This document shows positions 37,251 through 47,478 of a DNA stretch of 64,000 nucleotides, piece by piece (the stretch's first letter is position 1; each line of letters starts with the position of its first letter). A program made the translations under genes and the position numbers. The stretch is taken from the NCBI RefSeq assembly GCF_900102795.1, contig NZ_FMWG01000003.1:62001-126000 (forward strand), given 5' to 3'. The notes under the pieces were generated by a model, which saw nothing but the letters and a program-made list of their open reading frames with translations, ran no database searches and was not told where the DNA came from. Source of the DNA: Epibacterium ulvae (lineage in GTDB: Bacteria; Pseudomonadota; Alphaproteobacteria; Rhodobacterales; Rhodobacteraceae).

Positions 37251-40200
37251 ATGAAAATCGAACGGAAGTTTACCACCGAAGGGCAGGACGCTTACGCTGG
37301 CCTAGAGTTTACATCAGCGACTTCCGAAATCCGCAATCCAGATGGCACTATTGTATTTCGTCTGGACAATATCGAAGTGCCCTCGGCTTGGAGCCAAGTT
37401 GCCAGCGATGTCATCGCACAGAAGTATTTTCGCAAAGCAGGTGTGCCGAGCGAGCTGAAGAAGGTTCGTGAAAAAGATGTGCCCGAATTCCTGTGGCGGT
37501 CCATGCCCGCAGGTAAAGATACGCCGTTAGAAGGCGAAACCTCATCAAAACAGGTGTTTGATCGTCTCGCGGGTGCATGGACTTATTGGGGCTGGAAGGG
37601 CGGCTATTTTTCCAGCGAAGAAGATGCCCGCGCATATTTTGACGAGATGCGCCACATGTTGGCCACGCAACGTGCCGCGCCCAATTCGCCGCAATGGTTT
37701 AACACCGGTCTGCATTGGGCTTATGGCATCGACGGCCCCGCGCAGGGGCACCACTATGTGGATTTCAAAACCGGCAAACTGGTAAAATCCAACAGCGCTT
37801 ATGAACACCCGCAGCCGCATGCTTGCTTTATCCAGTCTGTTCAGGATGATCTGGTCAATGAAGGTGGCATCATGGATCTTTGGGTCCGCGAGGCGCGTCT
37901 GTTCAAATATGGATCTGGTACAGGCACCAATTTCTCTCATCTGCGGGGGGCAGGTGAGGCGCTTTCTGGCGGTGGCCAGTCGTCTGGCCTTATGGGCTTC
38001 CTAAAAATTGGTGACCGCGCTGCAGGTGCGATCAAATCCGGTGGCACCACGCGGCGCGCTGCAAAGATGGTGATCGTAGATGCCGATCATCCGGATATTG
38101 AGGACTTCATTCAGTGGAAGGTCCTTGAAGAGCAGAAAGTCGCCTCCATTGTGGCCGGATCTAAAATGCATGAGAAGATGTTGAATGACATCTTCATTGC
38201 GATCCGCAGCTGGGATGGCGCTGAATCCGATGCAACTGATCCAACAGTGAATTCGGGACTTAAGAAAGCACTTCGAGACGCGAAAAAAGTTGCAATCCCC
38301 GAAACATATATCAAACGTGTTCTGGATTACGCAAAGCAAGGCTACACCAGTATTGAATTCCCCACTTACGATACGGATTGGGATTCCGAGGCCTATAATT
38401 CCGTTTCTGGTCAGAACTCTAACAATTCTATCCGGGTCACAAACACCTTTCTGAAAGCGGTTGAAAAGGATGCAGACTGGCAGCTGATCAATCGTGTTGA
38501 TGGCTCTGTCGCAAAGACCGTAAAAGCGCGGGATTTATGGGAAAAAGTAGGCCATGCAGCCTGGGCCTGCGCAGATCCAGGCATTCAGTTTCATGACACC
38601 GTGAACGAGTGGCACACTTGCCCAGAAGATGGTGAAATCCGGGGTTCAAACCCTTGTTCTGAATACATGTTCCTGGATGATACGGCCTGCAACCTAGCAT
38701 CGATCAACCTGCTGACCTTTTTGCAGGACGGTAAGTTTCAGGTTGATGATTACATGCATGCCTGCCGTCTTTGGACGCTGACGCTGGAAATATCAGTGAC
38801 AATGGCGCAGTTCCCGTCCAAGGAAATTGCACAGCGCTCTTATGATTTCCGCACCTTGGGTTTGGGCTATGCCAATATTGGCGGCCTATTGATGAACCTT
38901 GGCTATAGCTATGACAGTGACGAGGGGCGCGCGCTGTGTGGCGCCTTAACTGCGATCCTGACAGGCGTGTCCTACTCCACATCTGCAGAAATGGCGGGCG
39001 AGCTGGGCGCTTTCCCGGGCTATGCGAAAAACGCAGATCACATGCTGCGGGTTATCCGCAATCACCGCACAGCCGCGCGTGGTATGACCGAAGGATACGA
39101 AGGGCTTTCTGTGAAACCTGTTCCGCTTGATCTGGCAAATTGCCCAGATGCGCGGCTTACGGATCTCGCGATGAGCGCTTGGGACGAAGCGTTAGAGCTG
39201 GGCGAAAAGCATGGCTATCGCAACGCGCAGACCTCAGTCATCGCACCCACCGGTACCATCGGACTGGTCATGGACTGTGACACCACCGGCATTGAGCCAG
39301 ATTTTGCATTGGTCAAATTCAAAAAGCTTGCTGGAGGCGGGTATTTCAAAATCATCAACCGTTCAGTGCCGGCGGCCCTAGAAGGGCTGGGCTACAGTTC
39401 TGCCCAGATTGAAGAGATTGTTGCCTATGCCGTTGGGCATGGATCTATCGGGAATGCACCAGCAATCAATCACATGTCGTTGCAGGGGCACGGATTTGGC
39501 CCGGTGGAAATCGCCAAAATTGATGCAGCTCTTGAAAGCGCGTTTGACGTGCGCTTTGTCTTCAACCAGTGGACACTGGGTGAAGATTTCTGCACCGGCG
39601 TTTTAGGCATTCCATCTGCAACCTTGAATGACCCGACATTTGATCTGCTCAAGCACCTTGGTTTCACCAAGGCAGACGTCAACGCGACCAATGATCATGT
39701 TTGTGGAACCATGACGTTGGAAGGCGCACCACATCTATTGCCAGAACACTATTCTGTCTTTGACTGCGCCAACCCATGCGGCAAAAAGGGTGAGCGTTAT
39801 CTGAATGTTGATAGCCATATTAAAATGATGGCAGCGGCGCAGTCTTTTATTTCTGGCGCGATCTCAAAGACCATCAACATGCCAAACTCAGCCACGATTG
39901 AGGATTGCCAACAAGCTTACGAGTTGTCTTGGTCGCTCGGCATTAAGGCCAATGCGCTCTATCGGGATGGTTCAAAACTTAGCCAACCTCTTGCCGCAGC
40001 TTTGGTCGAAGATGATGACGAAGCCGCAGAGATTTTAGAAACGGGCAAGCCACAAGAAAAGGCAGCAGTGCTCGCTGAAAAAATCATCGAAAAAGTGGTA
40101 ATTAAAGAGGTGATGAAATCCCATCGCACCAAGATGCCGCAGCGCCGGAAAGGCTACACACAAAAAGCAATTGTAGGTGGTCACAAGGTTTATCTGCGCA

Positions 40201-40895
40201 CTGGCGAATATGAAAACGGCTCACTGGGTGAAATCTTTATCGATATGCACAAAGAAGGGGCCGGTTTCCGGGCAATGATGAACAACTTTGCCATCGCAGT
40301 GTCGGTTGGCCTGCAATATGGTGTACCGTTGGAAGAATTCGTGGATGCCTTCACCTTCACCAAATTTGAACCGGCTGGCATGGTGCAGGGCAACGACAGC
40401 ATCAAAAACGCAACTTCTATTCTGGATTATGTCTTCCGCGAACTGGCAGTCAGCTATCTGGACCGCACGGATCTTGCCCATGTCAAACCCGAAGGCGCAA
40501 CCTTTGATGATCTGGGACGGGGAGAGGAAGAGGGCGTCTCTAACCTTTCTGAAATCAGCGAAAGCGCGGCAAGCCGTTCACTGGAAGTCTTGAAACAGAT
40601 TTCCTCTACCGGCTATCTGCGCAAGCGTCTTCCACAGGATCTGGTTGCCCTGCGTGGAGGCCAAGAGGGGGATGCAACCTCTTTTGACAATTCTGCTGCG
40701 CCGACGGAGGCCCTGCAAACCCTTGCTCCTGAAGCCACCTCAACCTCTGCGCCAGTTGGTATGGATGCCCGCACAAAGGCAAAGATGCAGGGCTATGAAG
40801 GGGACCCGTGCGGCGACTGCGGGAATTATACCTTGGTGCGCAACGGCACGTGCATGAAATGCAACACCTGTGGTGCTACATCGGGCTGCAGTTAA
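37251..40895 (+). CDS. nrdJ: vitamin B12-dependent (class II) ribonucleotide reductase
   Basis: Reduces ribonucleotides to deoxyribonucleotides using an adenosylcobalamin radical, so needs no oxygen. Active-site region [21 protein letters not shown] is seen, with other conserved blocks [36 protein letters not shown] and [12 protein letters not shown]; a TSCPD-type region ([21 protein letters not shown]) follows about residue 990, and the C-terminus carries a zinc-ribbon-like CGDCG...CMKCNTCG with a terminal Cys for thioredoxin reduction. 1214 residues, the long alphaproteobacterial form. ATG 37251 follows AAAGGCAG. Ends in a strong terminator. Its cofactor need fits the B12 importer at 23-26 kb. 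Confidence 0.97.
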   Translation: MKIERKFTTEGQDAYAGLEFTSATSEIRNPDGTIVFRLDNIEVPSAWSQVASDVIAQKYFRKAGVPSELKKVREKDVPEFLWRSMPAGKDTPLEGETSSKQVFDRLAGAWTYWGWKGGYFSSEEDARAYFDEMRHMLATQRAAPNSPQWFNTGLHWAYGIDGPAQGHHYVDFKTGKLVKSNSAYEHPQPHACFIQSVQDDLVNEGGIMDLWVREARLFKYGSGTGTNFSHLRGAGEALSGGGQSSGLMGFLKIGDRAAGAIKSGGTTRRAAKMVIVDADHPDIEDFIQWKVLEEQKVASIVAGSKMHEKMLNDIFIAIRSWDGAESDATDPTVNSGLKKALRDAKKVAIPETYIKRVLDYAKQGYTSIEFPTYDTDWDSEAYNSVSGQNSNNSIRVTNTFLKAVEKDADWQLINRVDGSVAKTVKARDLWEKVGHAAWACADPGIQFHDTVNEWHTCPEDGEIRGSNPCSEYMFLDDTACNLASINLLTFLQDGKFQVDDYMHACRLWTLTLEISVTMAQFPSKEIAQRSYDFRTLGLGYANIGGLLMNLGYSYDSDEGRALCGALTAILTGVSYSTSAEMAGELGAFPGYAKNADHMLRVIRNHRTAARGMTEGYEGLSVKPVPLDLANCPDARLTDLAMSAWDEALELGEKHGYRNAQTSVIAPTGTIGLVMDCDTTGIEPDFALVKFKKLAGGGYFKIINRSVPAALEGLGYSSAQIEEIVAYAVGHGSIGNAPAINHMSLQGHGFGPVEIAKIDAALESAFDVRFVFNQWTLGEDFCTGVLGIPSATLNDPTFDLLKHLGFTKADVNATNDHVCGTMTLEGAPHLLPEHYSVFDCANPCGKKGERYLNVDSHIKMMAAAQSFISGAISKTINMPNSATIEDCQQAYELSWSLGIKANALYRDGSKLSQPLAAALVEDDDEAAEILETGKPQEKAAVLAEKIIEKVVIKEVMKSHRTKMPQRRKGYTQKAIVGGHKVYLRTGEYENGSLGEIFIDMHKEGAGFRAMMNNFAIAVSVGLQYGVPLEEFVDAFTFTKFEPAGMVQGNDSIKNATSILDYVFRELAVSYLDRTDLAHVKPEGATFDDLGRGEEEGVSNLSEISESAASRSLEVLKQISSTGYLRKRLPQDLVALRGGQEGDATSFDNSAAPTEALQTLAPEATSTSAPVGMDARTKAKMQGYEGDPCGDCGNYTLVRNGTCMKCNTCGATSGCS

Positions 40896-40994
40896 CAGAA
40901 CAGGGGGCGGGTGCGCTCGCCCTGTACATCCACAAAACCGCAGGCAAAACCATAGATCGAGCGGTGTAAAAAGCTGAGTTTTGTGGATGAAACT

Positions 40995-41028
40995 TGCCTC
41001 CTCATTACTTTGAGGAGGCATATTTTTG
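40995..41028 (+). terminator. rho-independent terminator after nrdJ
   Basis: GCCTCCTCA (40996-41004) and TGAGGAGGC (41011-41019) form a perfect 9-bp stem followed by ATATTTTTG, 100 bp after the nrdJ stop. Confidence 0.9.
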
Positions 41029-41121
41029 TCTTTTCAACGGCTTCTGAGAAAACTTCAGCATTAAATGTGGTAAATTTTATTTCTATTTTAACCATTAATT
41101 TTCAATAGATTATTTGCTGCC

Positions 41122-41156
41122 GTTAACCTTCATCCCTAAGGAAACGTGAAGTTAAC
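41122..41156. repeat. near-perfect inverted repeat upstream of the small outer-membrane gene
   Basis: GTTAACCTTCA (41122-41132) and TGAAGTTAAC (41147-41156) pair except for one missing base, spacing 14. Position (about 80-115 bp before the gene) suits an operator. The rest of 40896-41238 holds only the nrdJ terminator and AT-rich sequence. Confidence 0.5.
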
Positions 41157-41238
41157 CTATTTTCCGCACAATCATCAGTAACAATCAAAGGCGCCTAAAC
41201 TGGCGCTCATGCTGTCATCTGTGCAGAAAGCAACCCTT

Positions 41239-41718
41239 ATGTTCCGGCTTCGCTCACCCTTATTTATCGCCAAACTCTGCATCTGTTGCAGCGGTGCAAT
41301 GGCGATATCGTCGCTGTCTTTAGCGGAAGAGACCAGTGGATTTTTTCTGGGTGCTGCGTCTAGCGAAAACCCAACAGGGCTTGGGTTTTGGTCGACACTA
41401 CCGCGTGAACGCTTACCGCGGACCAACTTTAATTCAACCGTGGAAAATCAATCGTCACAACAAAACACAGATGACATCTTTGATGACCTGCAATTGCGTG
41501 CTGGCTATGATTTTGGCACAGCGTTGGGTTTCCTAAGCCTGCAACAAGGCGAAATGGGTGAAAAGAAAACGCCCGAAATTGGCATTGGTTTGATTTTCCC
41601 ATTGGGGAACAATCTACAGATCAGCGGGCAGGTTTCGCGCACGGGTTTGCTTGAAGATGGGCAATCACGCCGAGATGGCGATAGTGCATTTTCTGTTGGC
41701 GCAACTTTTCAATTTTAA
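41239..41718 (+). CDS. small exported protein, probably outer-membrane beta-barrel-like
   Basis: No family recognised. About 159 residues with a signal-like N-terminus (AKLCICCSGAMAISSLSLAEE) and alternating hydrophobic stretches toward the end (LQLRAGYDFGTALGF, PEIGIGLIFPLG, LQISGQVSRTG) finishing in SVGATFQF, a terminal aromatic typical of outer-membrane barrels. ATG 41239 versus ATG 41209 is undecided; neither has a strong ribosome site. Monocistronic, followed by a bidirectional terminator. Confidence 0.6.
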   Translation: MFRLRSPLFIAKLCICCSGAMAISSLSLAEETSGFFLGAASSENPTGLGFWSTLPRERLPRTNFNSTVENQSSQQNTDDIFDDLQLRAGYDFGTALGFLSLQQGEMGEKKTPEIGIGLIFPLGNNLQISGQVSRTGLLEDGQSRRDGDSAFSVGATFQF

Positions 41719-41749
41719 ATCAAAAACTTATTAGGTCATTCTAATCCAT

Positions 41750-41774
41750 AAGGTGCGCGACTATCGCGCACCTT
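41750..41774. terminator. bidirectional terminator
   Basis: AAGGTGCGCG (41750-41759) and CGCGCACCTT (41765-41774) form a 10-bp stem with a five-base loop between two convergent genes. Confidence 0.85.
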
Positions 41775-41793
41775 TACCTGATTTCCTAAGGTC

Positions 41794-42732
41794 TTACTCC
41801 GCGTGAAGTTTTCCAAGGAAACCACGCATCTTCTCCGCGATAAGCGCGCCATCCTCTTCGAGGGCAAAGTGGCCAGTATCAAGAATGTTATAATCAACAT
41901 CCTTCAAATCGCGCAGATACCCTTCGGCACCCGGAACCGGGAAGAATGCATCGTTCTTCGCCCATACCACCAGTGCAGGGGGTTGATGCTCGCGCAGGTA
42001 TGCTTGCCATTCAGGGTATTTCGCAACATTGTTGCGGTAATCGTAAAATAGCCCAATCTGCACATCATGCATTCCAGGACGGCTCAGGAATTGATGATCC
42101 AACAGCCAGTTGTCAGGCAAGATCGCATCAGGATTACGCGTGCCGTGGGTATACTGCCAGCGCAGGCCCTCAACACTAAACACGTTGTCGATGATGAACT
42201 GATCGTGCTTGTCCTCACGGCCATTTTCCCACAGATGAATGATCGGCTCCCAAGTGTCTGGGTTTACGCCCTCTTCATAGGCATTCCCGTTCTGAATAAT
42301 TAAACCTTCAATCTTTTCAGGGTGTTCCACTGCAATACGAAACCCAACAGGTGCTCCGTAGTCCTGAATAAACATCGAAAATTGATCAATTCCTTTTTGT
42401 TCCAAAAAAGCATCAACCGTTTCTGCGATATTGTCGAAGGAATATTCATAAACGTCAGGTGACGGGAAACTGCTTGCACCAAAGCTCGGATAATCGGGCG
42501 CGATCAGATAGTATTCATCAGACAAGTCATCGATAAGATTTCTGTATTGATGCGATGAACTTGGAAAACCATGCAGCAGAACCACAGCTGGGTTTTCAGG
42601 GTTTCCAGCTTCGCGGAAGAAAATTTCGACACCGTCAACAGTTTCGTAACCGTAGGAGGTTTCTGCCGCAGACAGGCTTGTGGTGGTTGCCAATAGGGCT
42701 GCGGGCAGGGTGAGGCTGAGCAATTTGTACAT
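41794..42732 (-). CDS. exported alpha/beta hydrolase with Asp nucleophile (dehalogenase/epoxide-hydrolase-like)
   Basis: Signal peptide MYKLLSLTLPAALLATTTSL followed by an alpha/beta hydrolase domain. Oxyanion motif HGFP (54-57); the nucleophile position is Asp124 in FIQDYGAPVG, with acid D261 (AKNDAFF) and base H288 (DTGHFALEE). An Asp nucleophile is seen in haloalkane dehalogenases, fluoroacetate dehalogenases and epoxide hydrolases; the Trp that follows the nucleophile in dehalogenases is Tyr here. 312 residues, predicted periplasmic. Divergent from a CGNR regulator across a gap with shared operator-like repeats. Confidence 0.85.
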   Translation of the reverse strand: MYKLLSLTLPAALLATTTSLSAAETSYGYETVDGVEIFFREAGNPENPAVVLLHGFPSSSHQYRNLIDDLSDEYYLIAPDYPSFGASSFPSPDVYEYSFDNIAETVDAFLEQKGIDQFSMFIQDYGAPVGFRIAVEHPEKIEGLIIQNGNAYEEGVNPDTWEPIIHLWENGREDKHDQFIIDNVFSVEGLRWQYTHGTRNPDAILPDNWLLDHQFLSRPGMHDVQIGLFYDYRNNVAKYPEWQAYLREHQPPALVVWAKNDAFFPVPGAEGYLRDLKDVDYNILDTGHFALEEDGALIAEKMRGFLGKLHAE

Positions 42733-42748
42733 ATCAGTTCTCCTTTGT

Positions 42749-42828
42749 GTAACTGTTATAAATTATTTCACTGGTTACACTAAAAGCACAGCCTTGCCTA
42801 ACCAGTCAAGTGCCATTATAACGGTTAC
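42749..42828. promoter_or_regulatory. paired operator-like repeats between hydrolase and CGNR genes
   Basis: GTAACTGTTATAA (42749-42761) and its near reverse complement TTATAACGGTTAC (42816-42828, 12 of 13 matching) lie at the two ends of the 96-bp gap, each next to one start codon, with a third partial GGTTAC at 42773-42778. Likely binding sites for the adjacent regulator. Confidence 0.65.
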
Positions 42829-43416
42829 ATGAAAAATTCTTCTGCTCCTTTTCAGTTTGTCGGAAATGATCTGGTTCTTGACTTTGTGAACACACGCCCC
42901 GTTCTGGACGGGGTTGAACATGATTTGATCACGACGCCACAGAACTTAGCTCAATGGCTGCATGAAAGCAGTGCACCGCCGACTTCAACGCATTGGAATG
43001 AAAGTGATTTTATGAGTGCACTGCATTTAAGAGATGCGCTCTCGTTGGTCCTCGCCGCACTTGCGGCTCAGTCGGTTCCTCCGCCACAAGCAGTGCAGGA
43101 TGTGAATGCGTATCTTGTTGACTTTACGCTTAATATCCAATTGAATCACAGCGAAGCAGGATACCATATCCAGCCTATTCAGACAGAAATGTCACCACGC
43201 GCCTTTCTTGCATTTCTGGCGAAACAAGCAATTGATCTTGTGACAGCACAGGACGCGAATCGTGTTCGCAAATGCGCTGATCTCTCTTGTGTTTTAATGT
43301 TCAAAGATACGTCTAAGTCTGGTCGCAGACGGTGGTGCAGTATGGAAACCTGTGGCAACCGTAACAAAGTCGCCGCGTTTCGCAGCCAGTCGAAACAGGC
43401 GAGCGGTCTCGCATAA
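42829..43416 (+). CDS. CGNR zinc-finger (ABATE-type) transcriptional regulator
   Basis: N-terminal ABATE-type domain (DLVLDFVNTRPV, LHLRDALS), then a C-terminal zinc finger with C-x4-C spacing (KCADLSCVLMFKD) and the CGNRNKVAAFR motif that names the family. 195 residues. Members are putative transcription factors with small-molecule-binding N-termini. The start codon directly abuts an operator-like repeat, so autoregulation and control of the divergent hydrolase are likely. Confidence 0.88.
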   Translation: MKNSSAPFQFVGNDLVLDFVNTRPVLDGVEHDLITTPQNLAQWLHESSAPPTSTHWNESDFMSALHLRDALSLVLAALAAQSVPPPQAVQDVNAYLVDFTLNIQLNHSEAGYHIQPIQTEMSPRAFLAFLAKQAIDLVTAQDANRVRKCADLSCVLMFKDTSKSGRRRWCSMETCGNRNKVAAFRSQSKQASGLA

Positions 43417-43636
43417 ATTCGACCAAGGCCCGTCTTGGCAAGCGTGCGCAGACATGATACCGCGCCTTATGGATAACCGGCGACCCAACACGTTTGTTTG
43501 TCGAATCTCGCGCTGATTGAGCTGCGGGCTGGTTTCGTCGTTTTCTTCTTTATGACAACTTGCTATGCCCACGCTGTGCGCTTTTCAGCGCGCCTCGATA
43601 CGCCTCGCAAGCAACGTGCCCGCCACAGGAGCTGTC

Positions 43637-45037
43637 ATGACGACGATCAAATTGCACAACAGTAAGACCCGCAAGAAAGAGGTCTTTTCGCCCATCGATC
43701 CAAATAATGTGCGGGTCTATGTCTGTGGGCCGACTGTGTATGATCGGGCGCATCTGGGTAACGCGCGTCCCGTTGTCGTGTTTGATGTTTTGAACCGCCT
43801 CTTGCGCCATACATATGGCGAGGGGGCCGTGACCTATGTGCGAAACTTCACGGACGTTGACGATAAGATTAATGCAACGGCCCGCGCCCGAAAAGAAGCA
43901 GGGGCAGCCGGATCATTGGAAGATCTGGTACAAGAACGCACTGAAGAAACCATTGACTGGTATCTGAAAGATATGGGCGCGCTTGGGGCAAGCGAGCCTG
44001 ACCACATGCCACGCGCAACCGCATATATTGCCCAAATGATCGTTATGATCAAAGATCTAATCACCAAAGGGCATGCCTATGCGGATGGAGCAGGGCATGT
44101 GTTATTTTCTGTAAAGAGTTACGAAGATTACGGCGCATTATCAGGTCGTTCTGTCGATGACATGATCGCAGGCGCACGCGTTGAAGTGGCAGATAATAAA
44201 CGGGATCCGATGGATTTTGTTTTGTGGAAACCGTCCACGGATGAGCTGCCCGGATGGGACAGCCCCTGGGGGCGCGGGCGTCCCGGCTGGCATATCGAAT
44301 GCTCTGCCATGGCGCGTGATCTATTGGGCGCAAGTTTTGATATTCATGGCGGGGGCAATGATCTGATGTTCCCCCATCATGAAAATGAAATTGCCCAAAG
44401 TTGCTGCACAAACCCGGATGGCGATTTTGCGCGCTACTGGCTGCACAATGAGATGTTGCAGGTCGAAGGAAAGAAGATGTCCAAATCTCTGGGCAATTTC
44501 TTTACCGTGCGCGATCTTTTAGATCAGGGTGTCCCGGGAGAGGTGATCCGTTTTGTTTTCTTACAAACCCATTACCGCAAACCCATGGATTGGACTGCGA
44601 AAAAAGCCGCAGATGCAGAAGCAACCTTGCGCAAGTGGCGGGCGCTGACTGCAGGCATCGAGCCCGCCGCCAGCGCTGCTGCCGCGGTCATGGACGCCAT
44701 TGGTGATGATCTCAACACCGCTGGCGCATTGGCAGAACTGCATAAATTGGCCAGCGCAGGCGCCTGCGCAGATTTACTAGCTTCGGCACAGGCTCTGGGC
44801 TTGTTGACAGACGAAATGGGGGACTGGGCGGCCGTATCACAGGCACCGGATCTGTCGACTTATGAGACCCAAATGTTTGAAGCGCGCCAATCCGCAATGG
44901 AAAACAAAGACTTTGGCGAAGTGGATCGTTTGAAAGCCGCCTTTATCGCGGCAGGTCTTGAAGTGCGCATGTCTAAAACAGGAGTTGAGCTTATTCCGAC
45001 AAATGGTTTTGACGCGTCAAAACTGGAGGATCTTTGA
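43637..45037 (+). CDS. cysS: cysteine--tRNA ligase
   Basis: Class I synthetase. HIGH-type motif [12 protein letters not shown], zinc-binding region [25 protein letters not shown] and KMSKSLGNF are all present. 466 residues. ATG 43637 is chosen with CAGGAG ahead; the frame extends to 43565 without support. The last base of its TGA is the first base of the cimA ATG (TGATG). Confidence 0.96.
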   Translation: MTTIKLHNSKTRKKEVFSPIDPNNVRVYVCGPTVYDRAHLGNARPVVVFDVLNRLLRHTYGEGAVTYVRNFTDVDDKINATARARKEAGAAGSLEDLVQERTEETIDWYLKDMGALGASEPDHMPRATAYIAQMIVMIKDLITKGHAYADGAGHVLFSVKSYEDYGALSGRSVDDMIAGARVEVADNKRDPMDFVLWKPSTDELPGWDSPWGRGRPGWHIECSAMARDLLGASFDIHGGGNDLMFPHHENEIAQSCCTNPDGDFARYWLHNEMLQVEGKKMSKSLGNFFTVRDLLDQGVPGEVIRFVFLQTHYRKPMDWTAKKAADAEATLRKWRALTAGIEPAASAAAAVMDAIGDDLNTAGALAELHKLASAGACADLLASAQALGLLTDEMGDWAAVSQAPDLSTYETQMFEARQSAMENKDFGEVDRLKAAFIAAGLEVRMSKTGVELIPTNGFDASKLEDL

Positions 45038-46653
45038 TGCCAACCGAGCGTCTCTATCTATACGACACCACTCTGCGGGATGGTCAACAAACCCAAGGCG
45101 TACAATTTTCCACTGAAGAAAAGAAACAGATCGCCACCGCGCTGGACCACTTAGGTGTTGATTACATCGAAGGGGGCTGGCCTGGTGCAAACCCCACGGA
45201 TAGTGCGTTTTTTGAAGAGGCTCCGGCGACCACGGCGCGGATGACGGCGTTTGGCATGACGAAACGAGCCGGCCGGTCCGCTGAAAATGACGATGTGCTT
45301 GCGGCCGTGTTGAACGCAGGCACCGCCGCAGTCTGCCTTGTGGGGAAAAGCCATGACTATCATGTGACGCAGGCCTTGGGGATAAATCTCGACGAGAATA
45401 TCGAGAATATCAAAGCGTCAATCATGCATATAAAAGCGCAAGGACGTGAAGCGCTGTTTGATGCAGAACATTTCTTTGATGGCTATCACGACAACGCAGA
45501 CTACGCACTGCGCTGCTGCAAAGCAGCTTATGACGCTGGCGCACGCTGGGTGGTCTTGTGCGATACAAACGGCGGCGCACAGCCTTCGACCATCTCTCAT
45601 GTGGTAAAAGAGGTGATCGCCGCAGGTATACCCGGCAGCCATCTTGGTATTCACACCCACAATGACACGGAACAGGCGGTTGCCTGTTCGTTGGCGGCCG
45701 TTGAAGCGGGAGTGCGGCAAGTACAGGGCACATTGAATGGCTTGGGAGAGCGTTGTGGGAACGCAAATCTGGTTTCCCTGATCCCAACGCTATTGCTGAA
45801 AGACCCCTACGCCAGCCTTGTGCACACAGGCGTGAGTGACACAGCGCTTGCGGATCTGACCAAAGTCAGCCGTATGTTGGACGATATATTAAACCGTGTG
45901 CCAAGCAAGCAATCGCCTTATGTCGGAGCCTCTGCCTTTGCTCACAAAGCCGGGCTTCATGCAAGCGCGATCCTGAAAGACCCATCGACATACGAACATG
46001 TAGACCCTGCCGTGGTTGGCAACGCGCGGATTATTCCGATGTCCAATCAAGCTGGACAGTCCAACCTGCGCAAACGCCTGTCTGATGCGGGCCTTGTGGT
46101 TGAAAAAGGTGATCCACGTCTGGCGCAGATCCTTGACCGGATCAAAGAGCGCGAGGCGAAAGGCTATTCTTATGATACGGCGCAGGCCTCTTTTGAATTG
46201 CTTGCGCGGGCCGAACTTGGCGACATGCCTGAATTTTTTGAGGTAAAGCGCTACAAAGTGACCGTAGAACGCCGCAAAAACAAATATAACCAGATGATCA
46301 GCCTGTCAGAAGCTGTTGTGGTGGTCAAAGTTGATGGTGAAAAACGTTTATCAGTCAGTGAATCATTAGATGACGATGGTGGTGATCGCGGGCCAGTAAA
46401 TGCGTTGGCCAAAGCACTGCGCAAGGATCTGGGGCGCTATTCTGCACCGCTGGATGATATGCATCTGGTGGATTTCAAGGTTCGTATCACCCAAGGCGGC
46501 ACAGCTGCAGCCACACGCGTGATCATTGATTACGAAGACGGGCAGGGGCGGCGCTGGTCTACTGTAGGGGTAAGTCCAAATATCATTGATGCCTCATTCG
46601 AAGCCCTGCTGGATGGGATCAACTGGAAACTTTTACACGACGGCACAGATTGA
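45037..46653 (+). CDS. cimA: (R)-citramalate synthase
   Basis: Condenses pyruvate with acetyl-CoA for threonine-independent isoleucine synthesis. DRE-TIM metallolyase start YDTTLRDGQQTQGV, metal-binding GIHTHNDTEQAVA, GTLNGLGERCGNANL and a C-terminal LeuA-dimer regulatory domain (about residues 410-530) that should bind isoleucine as inhibitor. 538 residues. Coupled to cysS by a TGATG junction with GGAGG ahead. Homocitrate or isopropylmalate synthases are related but shorter or differently headed. Confidence 0.93.
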   Translation: MPTERLYLYDTTLRDGQQTQGVQFSTEEKKQIATALDHLGVDYIEGGWPGANPTDSAFFEEAPATTARMTAFGMTKRAGRSAENDDVLAAVLNAGTAAVCLVGKSHDYHVTQALGINLDENIENIKASIMHIKAQGREALFDAEHFFDGYHDNADYALRCCKAAYDAGARWVVLCDTNGGAQPSTISHVVKEVIAAGIPGSHLGIHTHNDTEQAVACSLAAVEAGVRQVQGTLNGLGERCGNANLVSLIPTLLLKDPYASLVHTGVSDTALADLTKVSRMLDDILNRVPSKQSPYVGASAFAHKAGLHASAILKDPSTYEHVDPAVVGNARIIPMSNQAGQSNLRKRLSDAGLVVEKGDPRLAQILDRIKEREAKGYSYDTAQASFELLARAELGDMPEFFEVKRYKVTVERRKNKYNQMISLSEAVVVVKVDGEKRLSVSESLDDDGGDRGPVNALAKALRKDLGRYSAPLDDMHLVDFKVRITQGGTAAATRVIIDYEDGQGRRWSTVGVSPNIIDASFEALLDGINWKLLHDGTD

Positions 46654-46666
46654 AAAGGCGGTCTTG

Positions 46667-47431
46667 ATGTTTGACGAAGACCTCACAGCCTGTGCTGAAC
46701 TGGTGCAAAAGGGTGATCCTGATCGGTTCATGGCAGTCATGGCAGCGCCAGTGGCGGCCCGTCCTGCGTTGTTTGCGCTTTATGCTTTTAACGTCGAACT
46801 GTCCCGTGCCCCCTGGGCAAGCCAGGAAAGCATGATTGCTGAGATGCGGGTACAATGGTGGCGCGATGTGGGCACGGCGATTGCGACGGGCGCACCGGTT
46901 CGACGCCATTTCGTGGCGACGCCTCTTGCGCGTCTGCTACCGACAGATCTGGCTGTGCACATAGATGCCATGGCAGAAGCACGGCGTTGGGATATCTACA
47001 AAGACCCATTTGAAGATGAAGCCGCTTTTGATACGTATATACAGAACACATCTGGATCGCTGCTTTGGATGGCGGCTCGTATGCTGGGCGATGCAGATGA
47101 AAAACCTGTGCGCAACCTTGGCTATGCCATGGGGCTCGCCAATTTCCTGCGTGCTATTCCTGACTTGGAAAAACAAAAACGTATTCCGCTTTTGAACGGG
47201 ACAGCGGAAGGCGTGCAACGCCTTGCCCAAACGGGTCTGGAAGCATTGCAAAATGCCCGTTCTGGCCAAATCAGCAAAGCGGCGCGCCCAGCCTTATTGG
47301 CAGCATGGCAAAGCAAAGTGATTTTGAAACAAGCTGCGCGTGAACCCCATCGCGTCGCCGAAGGCGCGCTGGGGCAAAGTGAATTTGCCAAACGCGCGGG
47401 GCTGTTCTGGCGGTCGATCCGCACCTCTTAA
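46667..47431 (+). CDS. squalene/phytoene synthase family protein, NDUFAF6-like
   Basis: Trans-prenyltransferase fold but without the catalytic signature: the two Asp-rich motifs are absent (YAFNVELSRAPW and ANFLRAIPDLEKQ occupy those places). Motifs YAFNVEL, MRVQWWRD and NTSGSLLW instead match the NDUFAF6 group, which in mitochondria assists complex I assembly. 254 residues, 13 bp after cimA. So a complex I assembly role is more likely than terpenoid synthesis, although this is inferred. Confidence 0.75.
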   Translation: MFDEDLTACAELVQKGDPDRFMAVMAAPVAARPALFALYAFNVELSRAPWASQESMIAEMRVQWWRDVGTAIATGAPVRRHFVATPLARLLPTDLAVHIDAMAEARRWDIYKDPFEDEAAFDTYIQNTSGSLLWMAARMLGDADEKPVRNLGYAMGLANFLRAIPDLEKQKRIPLLNGTAEGVQRLAQTGLEALQNARSGQISKAARPALLAAWQSKVILKQAAREPHRVAEGALGQSEFAKRAGLFWRSIRTS

Positions 47432-47478
47432 CGACGCGCGGATCTGTAGCGTGATGTGTTTAGTCAGACATATTTCGG

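Noticed and set aside
47432-47478. Terminator between the NDUFAF6-like and sodC genes
   Set aside because: No stable hairpin with a T-run found in the 47-bp convergent gap.
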